Below, piece after piece: positions 10,054 through 19,041 of a stretch of 64,000 nucleotides of DNA. This stretch comes from Myxococcota bacterium (GTDB taxonomy: Bacteria; Myxococcota_A; UBA796; JAFGLY01), in contig JAJRWT010000029.1 of NCBI GenBank assembly GCA_024276675.1, positions 124,001 to 188,000 of the forward strand, written 5' to 3'. The translations under genes and the position numbers were made by a program. Within the stretch, counting starts at the first letter, position 1. The number at the start of each line of letters is the position of its first letter. The notes under the pieces are model-generated. The model was not told where the DNA came from. It saw nothing but the letters and a program-made list of their open reading frames with translations, and searched no databases.

Positions 10054-11604
10054 ATGACATGGATCTCAGTACTGGCTGCGGCCATCTCGGGATTGGTACA
10101 GGCCGTCATCGCACCTCCCGCCAACCTGCACTGGCTGCATTGGGCCAGTTTTCTTCCGCTGTTCTGGGCGCTCCGCCAGGGTCACACGCGAAGGAACGCA
10201 TTGTTGGGTTACATCGCGGGATACCTGGCCACCTTCAGTATATTCTTCTGGCTCACCGAGACGATTGTCCGCTTCAGTAACATCCCCTTCTTCCTGGCCC
10301 TGTCGGTTACGCAGCTCTTTGCGATATTCTTCTCACTACCCTGGGCCTTGCTGTTCGGCCTGGTGCATCCCACCAGGCAGCGTATGGGCATCGCATGGAT
10401 CGTACTGGTACCGGCATATCTCGTTGCCATAGAGTACCTGTTCCCCCAATTGTTTCCCGTCTACCAGGGGGTCAGCCAGTACCGCGTCCCCTGGACCTCC
10501 CAGTTGGCCAGCATAACCGGCGTACGAGGCATCTCCTGGCTCCTGATGTTGGTCAACTGCAGCCTTGCCGAGATCATCTACCGAAGGAGAGAAGGGCGTT
10601 CACCTCCGTGGAAGGTCCTGGCCTTGGCGGCCACGCTGTTCCTGGGCAACATCATCTATGGAGCCTGGCGCTACGGCGAGGTGGACGAGTTCCTGCTGGA
10701 AGCCCCAACCATCCAGGTGGGCATCGTTCAACAGGACGTCACCATGGAGGAACGTCTCTCTGGTACTTTTCGGGAAGCGGTGGAGTCCTGGTTCCGGGAC
10801 ACGGCACGGCTCTATGGCCAGAACATCGACCTGGTGGTATGGCCGGAGGGTGCAAGCCCCTACAACCCCCACGAAGAACCCATGAAAGAGGCCCTGGGAA
10901 AACTCGTGGAACGTGGTGATTTCGAGATCCTGGTGGGAGGCGGGACCTACGAAGAACCAGAAGGAGGCTCCACCTCTCCAGAAGATCTCATCTTCTACAA
11001 CAGTTGCTACTTCATGGACAGAGACGGCAACATCGCTGGCCGCTACGACAAGATGGTACCCCTGCCCTTCGGCGAATACATACCCTTTTCAAACACCTTT
11101 CCAGTACTCAGGACACTCATCCGCGGTCCCGGCGACTTCCGGGCGGGCACCCACCCGACCGTCTTCCAGGCCGAAGGTTTCACCTTCACCACACCCATCT
11201 GCTACGAGGCCATACTGCCACGAATCGTGCGGCGAATGATGAACGCCGACCTGCTCATCAACATCACCAACGATGCCTGGTTCGGCGACACCCGATGCCC
11301 CTACCAGCACGCCATGCTGGCAGCGATACGAGCGGTGGAGTTCGGCCGCCCAATGCTTCGTATCGCCTACACCGGGATCAGCATGATCGTCGAACCCCAG
11401 GGGCGAATCACCTACGAAACCAAGCCTTTCACCCGTGTAACAACGGTGAAGGAGATACGACTGGGCAGGGTGGACACCATCTACCGGCGCTGGGGGGATT
11501 GGTTCGCGATCCTCTGCACGCTGGTATCGGGAATCTCCATCGCCCTGCTATGGTACGATGCGCATGGCAAAGGTTCTGCTCAGGATGCCCCCGAACAACG
11601 ATGA
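10054..11604 (+). CDS. lnt: Apolipoprotein N-acyltransferase
   Basis: A 516-residue inner-membrane enzyme with six or more N-terminal membrane segments (to about residue 205), a periplasmic nitrilase-like domain, and one C-terminal helix. The catalytic Glu-Lys-Cys triad is visible in WPEGASPYN, the YDKMVPLPFGEYIPF region, and CYEAILP. Lnt adds the third acyl chain to the N-terminal cysteine of lipoproteins, which fits the many predicted lipoproteins in this window. The length is typical. The start ATG at 10054 gives MTWISVLAAAISG, a normal first membrane helix. Confidence 0.96.
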   Translation: MTWISVLAAAISGLVQAVIAPPANLHWLHWASFLPLFWALRQGHTRRNALLGYIAGYLATFSIFFWLTETIVRFSNIPFFLALSVTQLFAIFFSLPWALLFGLVHPTRQRMGIAWIVLVPAYLVAIEYLFPQLFPVYQGVSQYRVPWTSQLASITGVRGISWLLMLVNCSLAEIIYRRREGRSPPWKVLALAATLFLGNIIYGAWRYGEVDEFLLEAPTIQVGIVQQDVTMEERLSGTFREAVESWFRDTARLYGQNIDLVVWPEGASPYNPHEEPMKEALGKLVERGDFEILVGGGTYEEPEGGSTSPEDLIFYNSCYFMDRDGNIAGRYDKMVPLPFGEYIPFSNTFPVLRTLIRGPGDFRAGTHPTVFQAEGFTFTTPICYEAILPRIVRRMMNADLLINITNDAWFGDTRCPYQHAMLAAIRAVEFGRPMLRIAYTGISMIVEPQGRITYETKPFTRVTTVKEIRLGRVDTIYRRWGDWFAILCTLVSGISIALLWYDAHGKGSAQDAPEQR

Positions 11605-11661
11605 CCGGCGCTTTCGCCGCCACGGATCCATCCCTCGTGGCGACAACGCGGAATCCTGATC

Positions 11662-13083
11662 ATGCACGGGCTCTCACCCGCTGCTGGCCGGGGGGCAGCC
11701 GCGCCTGGAACAAGGCTGGGCAGGGCGCTGCTGGTAGGGCTGTCGGGGGCTCTCACACTGTCCTGCTCCCCGAATCTGCCTGTCCACTTTTCGTGGCTGG
11801 GCACCTGCCGCAACAACTTCGGCCTGACAACGGGTTGGGATCACTGGCTGCTGGTCTCCGTGCCAGACGAAAACAGCCCCGCCGGGGTCAGCCTCCAGGT
11901 CGTCTATCCCGCGGAGAGCACGCTGCTGCCCGACGGGGCTCCGGCGATAGTGGTGCTGGCGGGAGGATTCGACAACGACGTGATACCGGTCGCCAGCGAC
12001 GAGCGCTCGTTCATGGGGGGGCTGGGGTTGGTGCAGATCTACGTGGACTTTCCCGGCGGCTCCAGGCCATGGTCCACCCCGGGTACCGGCGATTTCCGTG
12101 GGGGAACATCCAGGGCGGCGGTGGCCACGGCCCTGCGCTACGCGGCCGACGAGTTGGAAGACACGGATGGCTGCACACTGGCAGACCGCATGGATGTTCC
12201 ACTTTCCCAGACCCCACCATTGCTGCACGGCCACTCCAACGGCGGAAACCTGGCGGTTGCCACCCTGGCCGATCCGGAGCTGGATCTGCCCCCGGTTTCC
12301 GGCTTGATCACCTTCGAAACCCCGGCAGCACCCCAATTCGTGACCCTGGAACTGGGCTCCCGCGAACAGACGCTGGAACTCTACCAGGAACATTCCTGCC
12401 AGTGGAACAAGAAGGACGGCCTGGAATGTACGGTGGACTATTCGCTGGCGAATTGGGCTCCCGATGCCATCCGCCCCGATGGCGGTGAGGGGACCGCCTA
12501 CTTCGACCTGGACATGAACGGTTCCTTCTACGAAGAACAAGACTACCCTGTCTGGGGCGTCAGTCCCAAGGTGGACGACGAAGTACTCATCGGCCTCTCG
12601 GTCCCTCTCATCTCGGCTCTGCAGGAGGCAGGCGTGGACAGCACGTCGCTCATGGACATCGACGGGGCAACAGATTTCTGGGCGGTACGCAACGCCTCTC
12701 TCCAGGCCAGGGACGCCGTCTTCCTCAATCCCGACCTACATGTGCTCATAGTGGGCACCCAGGAAGATCACGCGCTGCCATTGCCGGATCACCCTCACAT
12801 CAGCGGGCTGGCGCAGGCATTTTCCAGCGTAGAGGGTAGCTGGGTCAGGATCAACCCCGATTCCTGCTACGTCGAGGCACTCACCGACGAGGTAGCCGAT
12901 TTCGCCGACAACTCCGCAAATGAACCGGTCACTAGCGGTAGTTCAGCTTTTGACATGGAACCGGACGAAAGCGAACTGGAAGACGGAGCCGATCTGTATA
13001 CGACAGCGGCGGCCTGGGAATTGCTGGAGAGAGCCTACACCGGAACCTGGGACGATGACCTGGCCACCGCCATTCTTCCATGA
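11662..13083 (+). CDS. Putative lipoprotein with alpha/beta-hydrolase fold
   Basis: A 473-residue exported protein. Residues 20-35 form a signal sequence ending at LTLSC (Cys35), a plausible lipobox. A region with lipase/esterase features follows: an IVVLAGGF strand with a nearby loop, and a nucleophile elbow GHSNGG near residue 192. A candidate catalytic His lies in the EDHALPLPDHPH area near residue 370. The acidic residue is not assigned. The C-terminal 80 residues are acidic and low-complexity. The substrate is unknown. It follows lnt by 57 bp on the same strand. The start has only a weak ribosome site, so the first few residues are uncertain. Confidence 0.75.
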   Translation: MHGLSPAAGRGAAAPGTRLGRALLVGLSGALTLSCSPNLPVHFSWLGTCRNNFGLTTGWDHWLLVSVPDENSPAGVSLQVVYPAESTLLPDGAPAIVVLAGGFDNDVIPVASDERSFMGGLGLVQIYVDFPGGSRPWSTPGTGDFRGGTSRAAVATALRYAADELEDTDGCTLADRMDVPLSQTPPLLHGHSNGGNLAVATLADPELDLPPVSGLITFETPAAPQFVTLELGSREQTLELYQEHSCQWNKKDGLECTVDYSLANWAPDAIRPDGGEGTAYFDLDMNGSFYEEQDYPVWGVSPKVDDEVLIGLSVPLISALQEAGVDSTSLMDIDGATDFWAVRNASLQARDAVFLNPDLHVLIVGTQEDHALPLPDHPHISGLAQAFSSVEGSWVRINPDSCYVEALTDEVADFADNSANEPVTSGSSAFDMEPDESELEDGADLYTTAAAWELLERAYTGTWDDDLATAILP

Positions 13084-13343
13084 GCTTTTGCCCGAAAAAT
13101 GACCACCGATGGGCCCTGGCGCATGTGTTTTTTCTTGCCACCCGTTGCCAGTGCCGCTATCGTATTGATTGAAAGCTGCCGCCGACATGGCAGGCATCTC
13201 AAAGGAAATCCCCCCCCCCGGTTCCCCACTTGGCAAAAAGCCTCAGCGTCTCCTCCATCTCTTGCGGTGAGGGTAGTACCGCGGGGGGGCTTCCCTGGGA
13301 TGGCTCAAAAATATCAATCCCCATCCCCTGCGCATGGGGTTTG

Positions 13344-13811
13344 TTACTGTGTAACAGGCTCTTGTTCGTCTGTGGGGACGGGCGATCCAGGTAGTGGACG
13401 AAGGGAACCGGGGGTGCTCCGTTCCCCGCCCCATTGGGGTTGGGGTGGGGCCGCACCGGAGACCTCCCTGGCACCGGGCATGGCGCCGCCAAGCAGGTCC
13501 CGGTGCAGATGGGGCCGGTTGACGAGGACGCGACAACGTTCCGCCAACACCGATTCCTGTATTCGATCACACCACCTCAGGGTGGAGGGGTCCACCTTGC
13601 GGGTGACCGCCAGGTAGATGAAGTCGCGAACCTGGGTATCCGACACCTCTCGCTGGGCGATGCCGTCCGCCTTTTCGGGATCGCTACGAAAAAGCTCCGG
13701 CAGCAGCTCCGCGTAGCACTCGTCCTTCTGGTTCGACTTTCGTTGGTTCGCGCAGTCTTCCAGGTCATTCCACCCACCGCCGCAGGACAGAAGAAAAAAA
13801 GCCAGAGCCAT
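13344..13811 (-). CDS. Cys-containing lipoprotein, possibly frameshifted near its C-terminus
   Basis: About 155 residues from an ATG at 13811. A very short signal sequence ends in the lipobox LLSC (Cys10), and paired cysteines follow in segments like C-x9-C and WCDRIQESVLAERC. This spacing resembles the Cys-rich lipoprotein at 19990-20937, so the two may be related. From about 13480 downward, the codons of this frame lose the G/C third-position bias. The neighbouring frame, which continues to a stop at 13199, keeps it and reads like coding sequence (for example MEETLRLFAKWGTGG). The true gene may therefore run 13199-13811 with one frameshift in the G/C-rich tract around 13430-13490. Function unknown. 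Confidence 0.6.
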   Translation of the reverse strand: MALAFFLLSCGGGWNDLEDCANQRKSNQKDECYAELLPELFRSDPEKADGIAQREVSDTQVRDFIYLAVTRKVDPSTLRWCDRIQESVLAERCRVLVNRPHLHRDLLGGAMPGAREVSGAAPPQPQWGGERSTPGSLRPLPGSPVPTDEQEPVTQ

Positions 13812-13998
13812 GCTGGCGCCCTGGCGCCTCCGGTTTATTCTTGCGCGAACCCTTGCCACACTGTCCTCCCCGGATGATGTCCGGATATTCTGGGTACCGA
13901 TGCAAGGCAAGCGTTGCACGTCGCACCACGGGATGCAACTATTTGACTCTTTGTTCGACCATCTCCCAGCGGCCCGGTACCAGAAACGGGGAGCCCCC

Positions 13999-14613
13999 AT
14001 GCTAGATTTCTTGATCACCGCCTTCGACGGCCCCGGCGCGGGTTTCATGTGGGCCATCACGGCACTGCTCGCGTATGGGCTGGCCGTGGTGCTGGAGCGA
14101 ACGTTCATGTTGATGTTTCGCTTCAACATCGACGTCGGGAAGATTATCTCGTCCATTCAATCCGGGAACACCGTTCATGCGGCTGATCACGCTGCTTCCT
14201 CACCCCTGGGCACCGTTCTCCGGGCCGGAATCGGCCACCCGGATCCCGCCGCGGCCTGGGAGGCCATGGGGGCCGTGGCGGCCCGCGAAGAAGACCGTAT
14301 TTCCGGCAGAATCCCCTACCTGGCCACCATCGGGAACGTGGCAACCATGCTGGGCCTGCTGGGCACGGTCTATGGGCTGATCCTGGCATTCGGGGCACTG
14401 GGAGACACCAGCGCCGGAGAACGGGCAGTACGCCTGTCAGAAGGCATCTCCACAGCCATGGCTACCACGGCCTTCGGTCTCATGGTGGGAATCCCATCAC
14501 TGCTTGCCCATGCCTGGCTCCAACGAAAGGCACGTTCGCTCCTTGCCGACATCGAAGCCGCGGCGGGTACCCTGGTCACCACGATACGCAAGGAACGGGG
14601 CTCCCAGGATTGA
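13999..14613 (+). CDS. ExbB/TolQ/MotA-family proton-channel protein
   Basis: A 204-residue membrane protein from ATG 13999 (GGGGAG 5 bases upstream). It has one N-terminal helix, then a cytoplasmic loop, then two helices in the conserved ExbB block (YLATIGNVATMLGLLGTVYG and the STAMATTAFGLMVGIPSLL region). This is the stator subunit of ion-driven motors (TolQR, ExbBD, AglRQS). It is first in a three-gene set with two ExbD-like genes. No TonB or TolA homologue is adjacent, so the driven partner is unknown. Confidence 0.9.
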   Translation: MLDFLITAFDGPGAGFMWAITALLAYGLAVVLERTFMLMFRFNIDVGKIISSIQSGNTVHAADHAASSPLGTVLRAGIGHPDPAAAWEAMGAVAAREEDRISGRIPYLATIGNVATMLGLLGTVYGLILAFGALGDTSAGERAVRLSEGISTAMATTAFGLMVGIPSLLAHAWLQRKARSLLADIEAAAGTLVTTIRKERGSQD

Positions 14614-14653
14614 TCCTGGCAGGCCAGAACCACCACGACCCGGAATCTCTCGA

Positions 14654-15187
14654 TTGAAAAGACTGCTGCCACTTCGCACCCAGGAGGCCGATGTCCGGCC
14701 CGTCTTCATGTCGATCATGGCCCTCATGTTCATGCTGTTGCCATGTCTCCTGCTCACCACATCCCTCCAGAAGCTCGCCGCAGTCGACATCCAGTTGGAA
14801 TACGAAGGGGCAGCGACTCCGCCACGGGACGGCTCCACCATCCAAGAACTGCAAGTCCACGTACGGGGCGCCAACATCCTGCTCAGGGCAGCAATACGCA
14901 GAACCGACCTGGGGGCGGGCCCCGAAGACATCACCTGGAACGAGACCAGCATCCCTCCACTGGAAACGGGACCAGATCTCGCAACCCTCCGGGACCACCT
15001 GTCCGCCTTCCATCACCTGGACCCCCAGAGGCAACGGGTGACTGTTCTTCCAGGCGACGACGTTCCAACTTCACGCGTGATGGCTGTTCTGGACGCGGTG
15101 CGAGGAAGCACCCGGACCCCCCTGTTTACCCAGGTCACCCTCGCATCCGGCTCAGACGCTGGGCCTGCCCCAGGAACAGGAGAATAG
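14654..15187 (+). CDS. ExbD/TolR-like protein lacking the membrane aspartate
   Basis: About 177 residues if started at the TTG at 14654 (LKRLLPLRTQEADVRPVF); the first ATG in frame would cut into the membrane helix. The layout is that of ExbD: a short basic cytoplasmic start, one helix (MSIMALMFMLLPCLLLTT) and a periplasmic domain. The conserved Asp near the start of the helix, which carries protons in ExbD/TolR, is absent. The next gene, a second ExbD, has it. The ribosome site before the TTG is weak, so the start is uncertain. Probably one half of an unequal ExbD pair. Confidence 0.75.
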   Translation: MKRLLPLRTQEADVRPVFMSIMALMFMLLPCLLLTTSLQKLAAVDIQLEYEGAATPPRDGSTIQELQVHVRGANILLRAAIRRTDLGAGPEDITWNETSIPPLETGPDLATLRDHLSAFHHLDPQRQRVTVLPGDDVPTSRVMAVLDAVRGSTRTPLFTQVTLASGSDAGPAPGTGE

Positions 15188-15188
15188 C

Positions 15189-15641
15189 TTGTTCCAGCGA
15201 ACTCTCTTTACTCAGAGAAAATACCGCCGCGAAACACCGGGTATGGCCATGGCGCCCATGGTGGACGTCCTCACCATTCTCTTGGTCTTTCTGCTCAAAT
15301 CCTTCAGCATGGACCCACCAGTACGTCCCAACGACAACACCTTTACGCTGGCTCGTAGCACCAGCAGCGCCCAGGTCCAGGCCGCCACCGACGTGGACAT
15401 CACTCCCGCCGGAATCTACGTGAACGGCTGGCGCGTGGCATCCACCTCGTACTACTCCACCCACGACGATGCCCTCATCCAGGAACTCTACGAGCGGCTG
15501 CAGCAGGCCGGAGGGGGTGATGTCAACCTTCGCGTGGACGCCAGTATCCCCTACGGGCTGGTGCGCAAGGCCATATTCAGCCTGCGAACGGCGGGAGTGG
15601 AGCGCCTGAGCATGGTGGCCCAGGCGCGGGAGTCCCTGTGA
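15189..15641 (+). CDS. ExbD/TolR-family protein
   Basis: A 150-residue protein started from TTG at 15189, preceded by AGGAGA at 6 bases and only 1 bp after the previous stop. One N-terminal helix contains the conserved aspartate (PMVDVLTILLVF, Asp26), and a periplasmic domain follows that ends in a typical ExbD fold (GGDVNLRVDASIPYGLVRKA). Together with the ExbB-like gene and the preceding ExbD-like gene it should form an inner-membrane proton-driven motor. One ExbB-type plus two ExbD-type subunits is also the composition of the Myxococcus AglRQS gliding motor. Confidence 0.88.
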   Translation: MFQRTLFTQRKYRRETPGMAMAPMVDVLTILLVFLLKSFSMDPPVRPNDNTFTLARSTSSAQVQAATDVDITPAGIYVNGWRVASTSYYSTHDDALIQELYERLQQAGGGDVNLRVDASIPYGLVRKAIFSLRTAGVERLSMVAQARESL

Positions 15642-15704
15642 CAGTTCACACCGTAGGGCCTCATCTGGCGCGGGAGCGAATCCTGGCAGCCCAGGTCAAA
15701 AGAG

Positions 15705-16445
15705 TCAAGGCTGTCGCAGGTGCCGGCAGACCAGCCGAACAAAGGGGCTTTCATGCTGGGGATCCAGTTCATCCAGGGCGCCTTGGGCCACTATACGCCC
15801 TTCGTCCAACAGCGCCACGCCCCCCCCCAGGCACCGCGCTTCCAGGGGATCGTGGGTGACGTAGACAACGGTGGTACCCGCCTCTCGAAAGAGCGCCACG
15901 AACAGGTCCAGGAGGTCATGGCGCAGGCCCAGGTCCAGATTGGAGAGGGGTTCGTCCAGCAAGACCGCGTCTGGCTCCAGCACCAGCGCCCTGGCGATGG
16001 CCACCCGCTGTTGCTCACCGCCGGACAACTGCCCCGGATAGCGTGATTCCTTGCCCGCCAGCCCTACGCGTTCCAACATGTGACTGATGCGGCGCCGCGC
16101 TTCACCGCGATCCACCTGCCTGGAGCGCAGCCCGAAGGCCAGGTTGTCCCAAACGTTCAGATGCGGCCACAGCGCCAGATCCTGAAAAACCACCGCCAGG
16201 TTGCGCTGCTCCGGAAGCAGCAGGATTCGGGAACCGTCGCTGGCGAGTTCGCCCCGCAATCTCACGACGCCACGCATGGGGGCGAGAAACCCCATGATGA
16301 CACGAAGCAGGGAGGACTTTCCTGAACCCGATGGACCCAGCAGCGCCAGCACCTCACCGGCCGAGACCTCCAGGAACAGGTCATCCAGGACGATGTTGCG
16401 CCCGTAGCGAAGACAAACTCCTGCCAGTCCGATGACCGTGTTCAC
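15705..16445 (-). CDS. ABC importer ATPase, iron(III)/FbpC-like
   Basis: A 246-residue ATPase. I place the start at GTG 16445 (VNTVIGLAG) because AGGAGG lies 5 bases upstream and the GTGA overlaps the permease stop. Motifs: Walker A GPSGSGKSS, Q-loop VFQDLAL, signature LSGGEQQRVA, Walker B VLLDEPLSNLD and switch His in VTHDP. It lacks a long C-terminal regulatory domain. It is last in the importer operon and energises uptake through the permease just upstream. The iron(III) assignment comes from the permease and binding-protein types, not from the ATPase itself. Confidence 0.92.
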   Translation of the reverse strand: MNTVIGLAGVCLRYGRNIVLDDLFLEVSAGEVLALLGPSGSGKSSLLRVIMGFLAPMRGVVRLRGELASDGSRILLLPEQRNLAVVFQDLALWPHLNVWDNLAFGLRSRQVDRGEARRRISHMLERVGLAGKESRYPGQLSGGEQQRVAIARALVLEPDAVLLDEPLSNLDLGLRHDLLDLFVALFREAGTTVVYVTHDPLEARCLGGGVALLDEGRIVAQGALDELDPQHESPFVRLVCRHLRQP

Positions 16446-18025
16446 GCTCGCCTCCTGTACCATAGCAGAGATCCGCCCAGCGCCAGCAGCAGCGCCGTGA
16501 GAGCCACGTGCAGAGTCGCCAACGCGGCCACCACTTCTTGCGGACCGTTGGCCTCCAAGGTGAAGATGCGCACCGGCAGGGTCTCACGACCCGGGGGATA
16601 GAAGATCACCACGGTATCCAGGTCTCGTAGACAGAACACGAGGGCCAACAAGCAGGCGACCCCGATCCCCCGTGAATGCATGGGGATGGTGATTCGGATC
16701 AAGCGGCGAAGGTAGCCGGCCCCGAGAACCGCTGCGGCCTGCTCGTAGCTGGGCGAGCTTCGGCTGGCCACGGCCGCTACGGTTCTTACACCGACGATGG
16801 CATAGCGGGCAACCAGTCCCAGCACGAGAATCGCCCAGGTGCCGTAGAGCAGATGCGTGACGGGGCGATTCCACGTGGCAACCAGTCCCACACCCAAAAC
16901 CGACGCGGGCGTGATGAAAGCCAACATGGCCGCTCCGTCCAGCAGTCTGCTCCCCTGTTTGCCGTGGGCCAGACCTGTACCCACCACTATACCCAGAGCG
17001 GTGATGACGGTGGCCGAGACCAGCGCCACCAGGACACTGTTGCCCACGCTCCCCCCAAGCCAGCCGGCCAGCGCCGAAAAGCCACCTTTGCCGGCCTTTG
17101 AAGCCAATGCGGCCAGGGGGAGGAGCGTAACACCGCAAAGCGTCCACACCCCGATGCTCAACGGTATCCGGAAACGACCCAGGTGGTACAGGCGATCATG
17201 GGCGGAGCGAAGGCCCAACGAGGCAAATGATGCGCCACCGATGAAGCGGCGCTCCAGGAGAAGCAGCACCAACGCCAGCAGTAGCAGCGGGAGCACCAGC
17301 GCGAATGCTTCACCGGGCGAGTATCCCACTCCCCCAAGACGTGAAAAGACAGCGGCCGGATAGGTCTTCACGCGCAAAAACATCGGCACGCCCACCTCCG
17401 AGATGCTCAAGGTGAAGACGACCAGCGTGGCGAACACCATGGCCGGCCAGGCCAATGGCAGCAGTATTCGCAGGATGACCCGACCAGGACCCGCCACCAG
17501 TCGAGCCGCCTCTTCCATGGAGGGATTGATGCCCCGAAGCCCCAGTACGGTCAAGGCCACCACCACGGGTGAGAACAGCAGGCCGAGAGTCAGTACGACC
17601 CCGGTGGAGCTGAACAACACCTGCGACGTACTCTCGGAACCCAGCAGTCCCTGCTGCCCCAGCAGTTGAAACCAGCCCAGGACCACCAGAAACGGTGGCA
17701 GGAAGAACTGAAATCCGTAGATCCACATCACCCAATGCCGCCCCACGAGGTCGGTCTTTGCCAGTAGAACGGCCAGGGGCACGCCCAGGGCCAGGGCCAA
17801 TGCCGTGATGGCCAACGCCAGGCAAACCGTGTCCAGCAACAGCATCCATGCATGCGCCTGTCCCAGCGTGGCGTCGAACTGTGCCAGGCCCCCGTCCTGC
17901 CCCAGTAGCTCCCCCGCCAGAAACAGGAGCGGCAGGGTACACAAAACCAGGAGGCAGAGGGCCGCGGTCCCGGAGAGCAGAGGCTCCTGCAGACGGCACA
18001 GTCTTCCGTTCAGAAGCCCACCCAC
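16442..18025 (-). CDS. ABC importer permease, FbpB/ThiP type (fused two-domain)
   Basis: About 527 residues and some 12 membrane segments, made of two tandem permease domains. Each half has an EAA-type loop (INPSMEEAARLVAGPG and SYEQAAAVLGAGYLRR) that contacts the ATPase. This fused arrangement is typical of iron(III) (FbpB) and thiamine (ThiP) importers. The start is taken as GTG 18025, inside the 3' end of the binding-protein gene (16-bp overlap). Longer upstream extensions would run through that gene and look non-coding. The ribosome site is weak, so translational coupling is likely. Confidence 0.88.
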   Translation of the reverse strand: MGGLLNGRLCRLQEPLLSGTAALCLLVLCTLPLLFLAGELLGQDGGLAQFDATLGQAHAWMLLLDTVCLALAITALALALGVPLAVLLAKTDLVGRHWVMWIYGFQFFLPPFLVVLGWFQLLGQQGLLGSESTSQVLFSSTGVVLTLGLLFSPVVVALTVLGLRGINPSMEEAARLVAGPGRVILRILLPLAWPAMVFATLVVFTLSISEVGVPMFLRVKTYPAAVFSRLGGVGYSPGEAFALVLPLLLLALVLLLLERRFIGGASFASLGLRSAHDRLYHLGRFRIPLSIGVWTLCGVTLLPLAALASKAGKGGFSALAGWLGGSVGNSVLVALVSATVITALGIVVGTGLAHGKQGSRLLDGAAMLAFITPASVLGVGLVATWNRPVTHLLYGTWAILVLGLVARYAIVGVRTVAAVASRSSPSYEQAAAVLGAGYLRRLIRITIPMHSRGIGVACLLALVFCLRDLDTVVIFYPPGRETLPVRIFTLEANGPQEVVAALATLHVALTALLLALGGSLLWYRRRA

Positions 18026-19041
18026 TCTCGTAGCCAAGGTTGTACGGTGGTCATGGTCTGGGCCAGGCGCGCATGGTCCACGTTCATGGCCCGAATACTG
18101 CTGGCAGAACGCAGGCCGGTGGGAGTCTCGGCTCCAATACGCAGGGGCATGTGGGCGGCGGCTTCCGCCAGGCGCCACTCCACGTCCGAGCCCAGCAGGC
18201 AGTCCAGCAGTCGTTTGCCCGCATCCTGGTGCGAGGCTCCCTTCATGAGCACAACTGCCGTTGGCATTAGCAGGGTGCCCATGCCGTCCTGATCCGGAAA
18301 CACCACCGCCACGGGAGCACCCGATTGGATGGCCTGGTAGGCGTCGTCGGTGTCGGTCAGGCCAAAGGCGGCCTCACCGGATACCACGAGGCGCCCTACT
18401 TCACCGTTGGAACTCGCGATCTGAACCCGGTTCTCCTTGAGAGAGTCGAGAAAACGCCGTGTCTCTTCCGTGCCCCAGGCGTCGAAAAGCGCCGCTACGT
18501 GGATGGTGGTCGTGCCAAACAGCGGATTGGCCATGGCGGTACGCCCCTGCCAACGCCCATCGGCCAGGTCCCGGACAGATGCCGGCATGGCATCGCCGCT
18601 CACCAGGTCGGTGTTCACCAGCAGCACGCGGGCCCGTGCGCCGAAGCCGGTCCAGGTACCGTCGGGGTCCCGAAACGCAAGGGGAATACCGTCAGCCATT
18701 GGCGATACGTAGGGCTGCACCATGCCTCGTTGGATCAGCACAAAAGGCCGCACCGGATCGCCCGACCAGAACAGGTCTGCCCGGGGCTGGTTGGCTTCGG
18801 CCAGGAGCCGGTTCAGGACTCCGGTGGACTTTGTTTCTTCCGTGTCGAAAACGGCTCGCACATCCAGGCCAGTCCTGTCCCCGCAGTAGTTGAATATGGG
18901 CTCGGAGAACACCTGGTCCACCGACGTGTAGACCACCACCTGGGAGCCGACGCCTCCCCAACAGCCCACAAGCCCCGGGATGACAGCCAGCATCCCAGCG
19001 AAGCCGAGGGTGAAAACCCTTGTTCCCCTGGATGGGCTCAT
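18010..19041 (-). CDS. Iron(III)-type ABC importer substrate-binding lipoprotein
   Basis: A 343-residue extracytoplasmic binding protein. The signal peptide ends at LVGC (Cys27), a lipobox. A class II binding fold follows, opening with VVVYTSVDQVFSEPIF, which is like FbpA (iron(III)) proteins. The paired tyrosines used by many FbpA proteins for iron are not obvious, so the ligand might not be ferric iron. The ATG (19041) overlaps the stop of the upstream gene (ATGA), and its own 3' end overlaps the permease. All four genes of the operon are thus translationally linked. Confidence 0.88.
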   Translation of the reverse strand: MSPSRGTRVFTLGFAGMLAVIPGLVGCWGGVGSQVVVYTSVDQVFSEPIFNYCGDRTGLDVRAVFDTEETKSTGVLNRLLAEANQPRADLFWSGDPVRPFVLIQRGMVQPYVSPMADGIPLAFRDPDGTWTGFGARARVLLVNTDLVSGDAMPASVRDLADGRWQGRTAMANPLFGTTTIHVAALFDAWGTEETRRFLDSLKENRVQIASSNGEVGRLVVSGEAAFGLTDTDDAYQAIQSGAPVAVVFPDQDGMGTLLMPTAVVLMKGASHQDAGKRLLDCLLGSDVEWRLAEAAAHMPLRIGAETPTGLRSASSIRAMNVDHARLAQTMTTVQPWLREWVGF

